Source of the DNA: Dasypus novemcinctus
Taxonomy: Eukaryota > Chordata > Mammalia > Cingulata > Dasypodidae
DNA: 64,000 bases
Direction of reading: 5' to 3'
Assembly (NCBI RefSeq): GCF_030445035.2
Contig: NC_080699.1
Location: 11,470,001 to 11,534,000 of the forward strand
Of this stretch, positions 43,639-53,900 are shown piece after piece. How positions within the stretch are numbered: the first letter of the stretch is position 1; the number at the start of each line of letters is the position of its first letter. Position numbers and translations under genes: made by a program. The notes under the pieces were generated by a model. The model was not told the origin of the DNA. It saw only the letters and a program-made list of their open reading frames with translations, and made no database searches.

Positions 43639-44946
43639 GGTTTTGGTAGTAGTATGTGGTATACTACTATTACAAATACCTAAAAATGTGGAACAGTCTT
43701 TGGAATTGGGTAATGGGTAAAAGTGGGATGAATTTTGAGGTGCTTGATAGAAGAAATCTAGATTTCTTTGGAGAAAGTGTTGGTAAAAATATGGACAATG
43801 GGGTACTTCCTGTGGAGCCTTAGAAGGAAATGATACATGAATCATTGGAACCTGGAGCACAGCTGATCTTTGTTATAAAATGGCCTAGAATGTAGAGATT
43901 TTGTGTTCTGATGTTGGATGAAAAGCAGAACTTCTAGCGATTAACTTGGATATTTAGCTGAGGAGATAGTTTGCTAAGTGTGGAAAGTACAGCCTAGTTT
44001 CTCCTTGCTGTTATAGTAAAATAAGAAAGAGATTACCTGAGAATTGAGCTGTTAAACACACAGGAACTAGCAATGGATGATTTGGAAAATTCTCATCCTC
44101 TCCAGATTGCATGCTCTGACATTAGGGTCACAAGTGACCTGAGGTCCAAGGAGGTGAATTCCCAGGGAAACGGGCAACTCCTGAGGGTATGGCTCAATAG
44201 CTGTTAGCTTGGCAGGTATGGCTAAGCATGGATCCAGCCATCTCAGGGAAAGTCAGGATTGGAAATGCAGTTTTCCAGGAAGGATCTATGGAAAATCCTT
44301 TTGTCTGATGGTCCGGACTTCGTAGAAATACACACAAAGCCTACAAGATCTTTGAGAATGATGTATGAACAGAACTACCAGCCTAGACTGAAAGGGACAG
44401 AGGCAGATACTTGAAGGAAAATTGTCTTCAAGGGCAGAACCAGGGAAGCAGAGGCCTGGACCTAAGAAAACTCCTCAAGCCAAGAGAGGGGCCTCCCACA
44501 TGTGTGGAGAGGGCAGGCCTGCCCCTGCTCAAGGAGAGAGTGGGCCGTCTGCCCCGCAGCCTGGAGGATGGGCTTCTGTGGCAGCGATGGAGGGGGGCCC
44601 TGGCCCAGTGTTGGGAAGCTCTTGGAGTGGGTGTGGTCTGTCTTGGGGTAATTCCTCTCTGCCTGGTGGATCTGTTACCTTCTTCCAAAGTACAGTGTTG
44701 GGACTGGCATAGGATAAGCATTCCTGTTCCACAAGGATGAAATTGAAAGGACAGTGGATCGCAGGTCCCAAGTGGGTCTGAAACCCATCAGGGCAAACGC
44801 TGTTCTATAGCTGACTTTGATGAGACTTTGTGTTTAGAGTTGTTACTGAAATGACTTAAGGCTTTGGAGATACTGGGATTGGGTGAATGTATTTTGCATG
44901 TGGGAAGAAGATGTCTTTTTAGGGTCCAGAAGACAGATTGATAGTC
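43639..44946 (+). mobile_element. MaLR-like ERV internal region, non-coding
   Basis: Starts 'ggttttggtagtagtatgtg', 'ctaaaaatgtggaacagtc' and 'ttggaattgggtaatgggta', as in THE1/MST-type MaLR internal sequence, and ends 'tgaatgtattttgcatgtgg' just before the 3' LTR. No gag, pol or env reading frame survives, as is usual for MaLR elements. A GC-richer patch at 44411-44740 has short overlapping open frames on both strands that I do not consider genes. Confidence 0.55.
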
Positions 44947-45391
44947 TGAATTATATACCCCAGTTGAGACATGTTTTTAATATTAATCCAATCCCTGTGG
45001 GTATGGCCGATTATAAAAATCAGACCTTTTGAAAACGCTATTTTTAGTAAAGGTATGGCCCATCAGAATGAGGGTGGACTTTAATCAGGATTCCCTTGTG
45101 AGCAGAAGACATTCACACATAGTGAGAGAAAGCCCCATGGAGAAGCCAGAAAAAGAAGTCAAAGGAACCAGGGAAAGAAAGGAGAGGGCATCACCGTGTG
45201 GCTCAGGCCAAGGATCCAAAGAATTGCTGGCAGCCAGCATCAGAACGCTACAGATTTGAAGAGAAAGCATCATCCACTGACACCTTGATATTGGACTTCT
45301 CCTAACCTCAAAACAATAAGCCAGTAAATCCCTGTTGTCTAGCCAACTCATTGTGTTGAATTTATCATAGCAGCTTGGTAAGCTAAGACGG
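44947..45391 (+). mobile_element. MaLR-type 3' LTR
   Basis: Begins tgaattatataccccag and ends near 'aagctaagacgg'; 'ccagtaaatccctgttgtc' and 'ttatcatagcagcttggta' are the usual MaLR LTR end. Shares 'gaatgagggtgg...ttaatcag' with the solo LTR at 5016-5358. It does not resemble the LTR on the other side of the same internal region. Confidence 0.6.
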
Positions 45392-45855
45392 ATGTTTTTA
45401 TTAGACTTCCATGTTTTACAAATTTTCCAAAATTATAATCTCAGTAGGGAAATACTCTCTTTTTAGTTGATTTTGCTAGTCTCACATCTTTATGGGTTTA
45501 TCCATTTTTCTTCTTAGTGCCAGGGACCTTGGAAATTATAGTTCTCATAGAGAGTATTTTCCCAGAAGAGAGAGACTGTCAGGTAAAATAAATCATCTTG
45601 TCCTGTTTATATGCAGTAGAATTCCCAGTGTCTATACTATTAAGAAACCTGTACTCTTTAGACGTTTTTTACTTAAAGTTGCTTCCTGAGAATGAAAAAT
45701 TAGGACAGCAGTTATGACAATGGGTGAGATATAAATATTTTATTATGTAATAGCCAAAGAGTCTGAAAAATGTTTCAATTATTGAAAAAGACTTGGAAAC
45801 AACATAAAACTCTTAAACAGCAAGAACGAGAAACACTTTAGAATCAGAATAGAGT
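45392..45855. other. Unannotated intron sequence
   Basis: Nothing recognised. Confidence 0.4.
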
Positions 45856-45859
45856 GTTT

Positions 45860-46015
45860 TAATTTTAATGTATATGAAAATCACTGGTGGGTGTGCAGAG
45901 GCACTTCTGAAAGCTATGAATTTCTGGGCCTCTGCCTTAAAAATTCTGATTCACTTGATGTGGAGTAGGACATGAGAACTACAGATCTTTGTGAGCATCC
46001 CAGCCAACTTAAGCA
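45860..46015 (+). mobile_element. MER5-type DNA transposon relic
   Basis: 'gaaaatcactggtgggtgtg', 'tttctgggcctctgcctt' and 'attctgattcacttgatgtg' match MER5A, a short non-autonomous hAT element. A second scrap may lie at 46590-46650 ('catcacaatcacctgggata'). Confidence 0.6.
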
Positions 46016-46734
46016 GCTAGCTCATAAACCACATTCATTTTAGAAATTTCATATGATAAACTTTTATTTTCCTGTAGAAATCCCTGATAAAGAAGATCCT
46101 ATGTAAATGTTTTCACTAAACCTGGACAAATTGAATAATTTAAAAATTACCTCCACTGGTCCCTCTTTATAGCAAAACCATTATCAGTCAACAGGCTATA
46201 GAACTTCAGTTTGTAAAAGTAGGTGTAACAATCAAGCATTTTGCAGTTTAGTCAAGTGAAATGAGTGATTTATAGGAAATCTGAATCTTAAAACTTCTAT
46301 AACTTCAGTATTTAATCATGATTTTTCTTATCCGTTACTGAGAAACCAGTTAAATACAAATAGGGAAAAAATCATTCCCCGTAATTTGGGTAAACATAGA
46401 AATTCACAAAAGATGAATTTCATGCCTAATTCATAACATTGATGAAAATATTCTGAAATGTTAATCAATACTAATGCTTTTCTTCAGATTTTCGAAAAAT
46501 GCCGCACTTTGACTTGATAGATATCGTCTTTGCTGCATAAAATTGCACTAGGCAAATTGAAAATTTTGTGCGCTTGTATTCTAAATCTTATAGCTGCCAA
46601 ACCTGCATCACAATCACCTGGGATATTTGTAAGAATACACAGAATATCGACTCAAAAACTTTGTTGAGAGAATGAAGGTCATGAGGGAGAGGGACACAAG
46701 CATCACTTTTTTTTAAGGAAATCTTTGCCAGTAA

Positions 46735-47820
46735 CTTTATTTTTTAATTTTTAAAAATTGATTTATTGTATAGCACTCATACATAAGCATACATAAACAA
46801 TAAGTGTATAGTAATAGTTGTGAACTTACAAAACAAACATATATAATATCACACAGGACTCTCATAACTCACCCTACCACCAATAACTTGCATTGTTGTT
46901 AAATCTTTTTAACTAATGATTAAAGAGCATTGTCAAAATATTGCTACTAACCAAAGTATTTTTCCCCCCACCGGCCGTATTATTATTATCTATGTATCAT
47001 TTAGATATGAACATACATCAACAATTAAGTGTATAGTAAAAGTTGTGAATTTACAAAGCAAACATGCATAACATCATACAGGGCCCCCATACACCAACAC
47101 CTTGCATTGTCATGAGATGTTTGTTACAAATTATGAAAGAATATTGTCAAAGTCTTATTACTAATCATAGTCCTTATCTTATATTTGGTGTGTTTTTCCC
47201 CCAACCCATCCTATTATTATTTTTTAAATATATTTTTTGTGACAGAAGTTGTAGCCTTATAAAATAATCATGTTCATGTGCAGAATTCCCAAACAACACC
47301 CCTCCAGCAACACACCACACTGTGGTGGAACATTTGCTACAGATAAGATAATATCATCTGATTGTTACCAAGTCCATAGTGTACATTTCGCTCACATTTT
47401 CCATACTGCCTCATTATCAACACAATATGTATTTCGCATAGATGCAAGAATATTATATTATTATTGCTAACCACAGTCCATAGGTCACTCCAGCTGTATT
47501 TTTCCCACGCTTCTCCACATTCCTAACACTCTGCAGTAGTGATGTGCATTTGCTCTAGCTCACAAAGGATACTCTTGGATGTGTACCATCAACCACAGTT
47601 CTCACCCACCTCTTTGTTTACTGTGCTATTCAGTTCCTAGATTATTCTCCGGCATCTGTCAATTGGCATTTACATATCTAGGCTACCATTTTCAGCCACA
47701 TCCCCATTTATAAACTAGCTGTTACTCACTATGTGTTACCATCCACATTTTTTCAGTAAAGCTAATTAAAACTTCTACATACATTAAACATCCATAGTCC
47801 ATCTCAGTCCTCCTCTTATC
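46735..47820 (-). mobile_element. LINE-1 3' UTR of the half-LINE-1, with three tandem modules
   Basis: 3' UTR of the element that continues to 50925. Related to 2803-3730, but with three diverged copies of a 205-225-bp module instead of two: the landmark gttgtgaa/gttgta falls at 46817, 47042 and 47248. The first two share 'taagtgtatagtaa' and 'caaacat' almost unchanged. The right half (47330-47820) parallels 3160-3680. Confidence 0.8.
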
Positions 47821-48510
47821 TCTTTTTAGAATCTACCACCTACCACCAAGTCTTGAAGATATTTTCCTACAATTTCTTCTAGAAGTTTTATGGTTCTTTT
47901 ATTTTTAGGTTTTTAATCCATTTTGAGTTAATTTTTGGATAAGGTGTGAGATAGGGGTCCTCTTTCCTTCTTTCAGCTATGGATATCCAATATTTTCAGC
48001 ACAATATGTTGAATAGACTGTTCTGCCTGAGCTGTGTGAGTTTGACTGGCTCGTCAAAAATCACTTGACCATACATGTGAGGATCTATTTCTGAACCATT
48101 AGTTTGGTTCCATTGGTCTATATATCTGACTTCATGCCTGTACCATGCTGTTTTTACCACTATAACTAGGTAACATGATTTAATGTCTGGAGAAGAGGGT
48201 TTGCTTTTCCTTTTCATGATGTTTCTGGCTATTCAGGACCCCTTACCCTTCCAAATAAATTTGATGATTGTATTTTCAATTTTTTTTTTAACGCTAGTGG
48301 AATTTTTATCAGGATTACATTGAAATTGTATATCAATTTGAGTAGAATTGATATCTTAGTGATATTTAGTCTTTCAATCCATGAGTCTGGAATGGTCTTC
48401 CTGTTATTTAGGCCTTTTTTGATTTCTTTCAACATTGAGTTGCAGTTTTCTGAATACTAGTGCTTTATATCATTGATTAAGTTTATTCCTATTTGAGTTT
48501 TATCTGTCAT
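47821..48510 (-). pseudogene. LINE-1 ORF2 fragment, internal
   Basis: Minus-strand match to the part of ORF2 after the reverse transcriptase core, collinear with 60490-61170 of the other LINE-1 ('tgagttaatttttggataag', 'aagtttattcctatttgag'). It joins the 3' UTR at about 47826 without the C-terminal ORF2 part that the copy at 3730-4560 keeps, and joins ORF1 sequence at about 48520 without the endonuclease and reverse transcriptase core. Broken into short frames. Confidence 0.75.
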
Positions 48511-48539
48511 ATTTTATTTTCACCACTCTTTCAACACTA

Positions 48540-49620
48540 TTAGTTACTTTTATTGATATAATCTTCATTTCTAGACTCTCTTCCAGGCCTCTCTCTCTCC
48601 TATCTTTTCAGGCTCTAGCACACCCTTTAATATTTCCTGAATGTCTGGTCTCCTGCTTAGAAATTCTCTCAGTTTCTGTTTATCTGTGAATATTCTAATC
48701 TCGGCCTCATTTTTGAAAGACAGTCTTGCTGGATATAAGATTCTTGGCTAGAAGTTTTTCTCTTGTAGTATCTTAAATATATCAGACCACTGTCTTCTTG
48801 CCTCCATGGTTTCTGGTGAGAAATCAGCACTTAATCTTATTGGGTACCCTGTGTATGTTATGCATTGCTTTTCTCTTGCAGTTCTCAGAATTTTCTCTTT
48901 GTTTTTGGCATTTGACATTCTGATGTGTATGTGTCTTAGAGTTGCTCTATTTGGATTTTTTCAGATGGGAGTACATTGTGCTTCTTGGACATGGATACCT
49001 ATGTCCTTCAATGGGGTTGGGAAATTTTCCACCATTATTTCTTCAAATATTCCTTCTGCCCCTTTTCCCTTCACTTCCCCTTCTAGGACACCCATGACAC
49101 ATATGTTTGCATGCCTTTTGCTGTCATTTAGTTCCCTGAGACCTTGTTTTCAATTTTTTCCATTCTTCATCTGTTCTTTTGTATGTTCACTTTCAGAGGC
49201 CATTTCTTCAAGCCCACCAGTCCTTTCTTCTGCCTCCTCAAATCTGCTATTATATGATTCCAGTGTTTTTAAAATTTCATTTATTGCACCTTTCATTCCC
49301 ATAAGATCTTCTGTGTATGCTTTCAGAATCATCTTTGTGCTCATCCAATGTCTTCTTAATATCCTTAATTCTTTAGCCATCTCACTGAATTTAGTAAGAT
49401 TTATTTGACTTCTATGATTAGTTGTCTCAACTCCTTTATGTCATCTGGAGGCTTATCTTGTTCCTTTATCTGGGCCATAGCTTCCAGTTTCTTGGTGTGG
49501 ATTATAATTTTTCGTTGGTGTCTTGGCATCTGGATTATTAGAGTATTTTTTCTGGGTGCAGGTTTTCTCTTTAGTTTAGGGCTTCCTGCCCTTTCTCCCT
49601 TGCTGGTTATGCAGTAGGAG
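48540..49620 (-). pseudogene. LINE-1/HAL1 ORF1 region
   Basis: On the minus strand 49150-49380 encodes a charged, coiled-coil-like piece (MAKELRILRRHWMSTKMIL, then ...FEEAEERTGGLEEMASE), as in L1 ORF1p, the RNA-binding trimeric nucleocapsid-like protein. About 48600-49130 corresponds to the RNA-recognition and C-terminal part of HAL1/L1 ORF1 read backwards ('gccatggaggcaagaag' and neighbours). Frames are interrupted, so no product is expected. Confidence 0.6.
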
Positions 49621-50925
49621 CCAAGGTTGTAATTGGTGCTATAACCTGTGGAAGCTCAAGCTGCCCTCATTGCACCAGGGACCAATGAAGCTTCTCCCAA
49701 GTTTCTCCTTTGCCAGGGGTAGAGACAGAGTCACAGCTGTGTGGAATAATTGAAGTCATGCAGGCCTAGACTGTAGTTGCCCAGAGAGACTGATAAAGCT
49801 TCATGCCCCTTTCTCCACTGCCCGGGGCGGGGATGGAGCTGCAGGTTCAGGCAGCAATCTATGCAGTGCAGGTCCAAGATGATGCAGTTTCCCCTGTAAA
49901 CTTCTGATTCTCAGCCTGTGTCAGCAAGATTACCTGCAGTTACCTGGATAGGCTGCTGCAGGGCCCACCAGCCTCCTCCCTGCCAGAGGTGGGACTGAAG
50001 CCTAGGCCAGTGCTGCAGGCTGATCTGGGTGAAAGAGGTTCCTACAGTTACTGTGATTTTCAGTCGTGGCTTCCCCTCAGGCTGGGGGCAGGGTCAAAAT
50101 GGCAGCCACCGGCCTCTTTCCGATTTGGGCTGGTTCACAGCCCCCTGTTCTCAGGGTTATCACTTAGCCAGCCAAGTCTACCAATCAGTAGCCAAAACCA
50201 GCAGCCAACTGTCACTGTCTCCTCCTCCCCAGTTTTTGGGAAATGGAGCTTCCAATTCCAGCTACAGAATATCTCCTGTGGTGGCTCGTGCTGCCAGAGT
50301 AGCTAGTCACTGGCCTCCGTGATTTGGCTGGTAATTTCCAGGAGAGGCTGGCACCGGTCCCTGCAACTTCCTCCCTGCTGGAGGTGGCACTGGGGTCTAG
50401 GCTAGAGCTGCAATCTGCCCTGGATGGAGAGAAGCTGGTCCCCACCAGCAGTGGGATCCTCAGTCTTCCCTGCTTCCCCTCGTGCCAGGTGCAGCATTAA
50501 GAGGGTGGCTCCCAGCCTCTTTCTACTTGGACAGGATCAAACTCTAGCTGTTCTCAGGATTATGCTTTAGCCTGCTGAATTTACTTATCAGTAGCTGCAG
50601 TTGGTGCCCAGCTGTCTCTTCCTTCTCTGTTTTTGGGAAGTGGATCTTCCAGTTCCAGCCGTAGAACAGCTCCTGAGATGGCTTGTGCCTCCAGTGGAGG
50701 ATGTACTGGCCTCTGGGGCATGGAGCCTCTACTTATGAATCTTCTCTGCAGATGGGCAATCTCCTCCTTCCATTCCTTCAAGGATGTGGCAGGATGCTCT
50801 TCTGGTCACCTGGAGCCCCCACACAGGTGCTTTAAATAGCTCTGGTGTTTACTAAGTGCCCTGCATCAGGAGCTGCCTCTAGGAGTCCCTCACTCCACCA
50901 CCATCTTGCTGGTTGTCTCTTTCCA
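49621..50925 (-). mobile_element. LINE-1 5' UTR with tandem promoter-like units
   Basis: GC-rich non-coding block upstream of the ORF1 remnant; on the minus strand it starts near 50925 with 'agcaagatggtggtggagtg', a typical L1 5' start. It contains two clear copies of an approximately 395-bp unit (landmark cctccctgc at 49975 and 50370; also 'tttttgggaa.tgga.cttcca' near 50232 and 50630) and a weaker one at about 49680-49900. Tandem 5' units act as promoters in other mammalian L1s; that role here is inferred. Confidence 0.65.
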
Positions 50926-53900
50926 GGTAAGTCTGATATGCTGGAGGACCACTGTTCTGCAGCAGCTGACTGAGCTGAGCATGGATTGTCAGAGGCCTTT
51001 CCTTCCAGGGACCTATCTTTTGGCTTCATTAGATTCTGAAAAGAGTTTCTCAATGAACCCCAAATTTTCTGATACTTTGGTAACACTCTACATTGTCTCC
51101 ATGTCATGGAAACTTTTTCCTCTGTACAGTTGTTTATGTGGTTGCCTAATTTGGATCATTACATAGTAACAATTGTAGTAAACGGTTGTCATTTATCATT
51201 CCCATATCAGCCTCCTGTAATGAGAATTGCTTTAGTACCAAAAGAATGAATAGTACAGTCACAGAGCTAATTAATGAGATTCTGTCACTTCATATCCAAT
51301 AGAGTAATTATTCCTGATGAAACAGGTCCAAATCTCACATGTGAAGTGTGCCATTTTGAAGACCTTTAACTTACTTTGGAAATTCCTGTAATATTGATGC
51401 CAGAGTTGCCTGTTACTCAAAGGAGGGGTTGACTTTCTTGATAGTTTCTACTTATTACAATTACTACTTGTCTATCAAGAGCCACTAATACAATTACTAA
51501 AAAAACTGTGTTCATAAATGTGGAATTTAATGATACTCTAAGAGAAAGATTTAGTTTTATTATTTTATTAATAGCTGGTCTTTGGTATAGTCGCACTGCC
51601 ATGAATTTGGTATAATTCATCACTGCAATCGGTATTAGGGCATTTTCTTCTACATTTTAGGTGAAGTTTGGATGAAGTATAGGTGTACACTTTAGATGGA
51701 TTGTATGGTTTATAAATATGTTTCAACCCAAAGTGTACTCGGTCTCGCAGGGACTTGGTGTATGTTGACAGCTTCTGGTGTAGCCAGTGAGGTAGAGACA
51801 CACTTCTCTAAGGTTTCATCCATAGATGTGTCTTTATTTTATTGAATAAAAAAGGACATAGAGCATTCATCCCAAGATTTTAAGAAAACTGGATCTCGAG
51901 GAGATATGGTGCTAGCCAGTAGAGGTACCTGTATTATTTCAGAGAAGTTCTGGCTGTTTCCCCCAGGATGCTGGACTTCCTTCTTGTGACAGTATTGTGT
52001 CACGATCACTTACAGCTGGCTCTATGGTGCTGAGCCAACTAGTAGCATGCGATACTATGAGTCATAGTCAATTGATGTCTGTATAGGAGTGTTTTCCAGA
52101 AAACCCACATTTCTGGGTAAACATAATAGGGTTGGTTCTGTGGTAGAAAGTACCCAAGATCAGAATATCTGGACCTGGACAAAGAAAATTCAGGGAACAT
52201 ATGACCAGTAAAAGCTTCTCAGAGTTACTGTTGACTTAAGTCTTTTGGAATGAGCAAAAGAGGAGAGGGCTGGGAAGGATGTGAGAGAAATGTTTTCATT
52301 TGAGCTTTGGTTTTGTTTGTGGTTGTTTCAAAATGCAGGTTTATGGAAAAGAAGTGATGACCTGGAGAACAATAGAACAGTAGGAACAATAGTGTTATAT
52401 ATAATACAGTGCAATATATTATGATATGATATATGATACGATATGATATACCTACACAGGCATACACACCCGTATAGTGCTCATAATGTTAACTTTCTTT
52501 TTTGCCTGTCTTGACTTATCGGGTAGGTTTAACATCCCTTGCTAGCAGTAAGGAAGAGGGGAAACAATTACCACGTCACACTGCCAAAATTGTCAGTTGC
52601 CCAGCTCTGACAGCACAGCCCTGACGGGGAGAACAAACCCTCCTGTGTTCCAGTAGCAGGGTTTTCCACCATGAGGGCGTGATCACCGGTTACACCAGGT
52701 GACATGACTTGCAGACGCTTCTAACAGTGACTGAGGAAGTCCGCACGGGAAGCGACAGTGTGAGCACCTAGGAAGTCCCTGGGCAGCCGGGCTTGGTATG
52801 CAGGCATGGGAGAGCAACCTCGAGACCAGCCCCTCTGTCGTCATCCTCTGTCCTCGCCCGAGGTAGAGCTGCCGAGACCATCATTTACTTCATTTGCATC
52901 AGGCATTTCTCATTCTAATGTTATTAACAAAAAAGACGGGTCCATGAGCATGGCAACCAGGAGAGGGGCCTGTGTGGAGACCTTTCTTCTAATTGTCAAC
53001 CAGGACAAAATCCACATGATGTAATTTCCCAAGTAGTCTGCCTACAGTATTACTAATACGCTCTTTTCACTCTCCGCACAGGATTTTTAAAAATAATAAA
53101 ATTATAATTTACAACAGAATTTCTCTGTTTTATCATGCCCAACTATTATTGTGGTTCTAATACAACAGGTATTTTTTTCTCACTTCATTAAATATTACCA
53201 CTTAAGGGAAATGACTCTGTAAATGATATTGTGATAAGGATCATTTCTGCATTTCTAAGACCTTAGAAGTAACATCTATCCTTTTTGTAAAGAAAGGGAT
53301 GAATCCTTGTATATGTTCAGATTTTTTTGTATGTGTGTGTGATTTCCTGCAAGGTCATAATATTTCTCATTATTGTGGTCTTGAGATACTCATTGCAATT
53401 AATATTTCAGAAGTAGGCATATTTTTATAGTGTTATGTTATGTTTTCTTAAAAGAATAATATCCATTTGTTTTATGTTCATAATTATCCTAAGAGGGAGC
53501 AAGTTTGATTTATAAAAGCAAAAATGATCCTCTCGACTGAATTGGCAGGTAGATGCCTCTCTATCAAAAAAAAGTCTATATTAAATATTAAATCAGCAAT
53601 GAACCAGAAAAAAGAATGTATACTAAGAATTCTTTGATAATCCAACAAAAACAAAACATTTTGAGTCCTGCTTATAAACTGCTATTTTACCTGTGAATTT
53701 AAAAAGGTGAAACTTTCTCTAGAGGAAACAAAAATAGTATAAATTTGGAAGGTACAGGCTTTAAACCCTAGAAGCTAATAGAGGCTCTGGAAAATGAATA
53801 GAGTACAGAGACAGCAGCACTGGTGGGTATGATAATGCTTAGTTTCCAGTAACTAACTCCATTGGAAACAAGTCTATGCTAAAGAAATCATTATTGTTAT

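Noticed and set aside
44411-44740. Overlapping open frames of about 100 codons on both strands
   Set aside because: Non-coding ERV internal sequence; no recognisable retroviral or cellular domain, and frames overlap in all registers.
48806-49408. A 200-codon + strand frame, hydrophobic and Ser/Phe-rich
   Set aside because: Antisense of the LINE-1 ORF1 region; T-rich antisense codons give Phe/Ser/Leu and mimic membrane segments.
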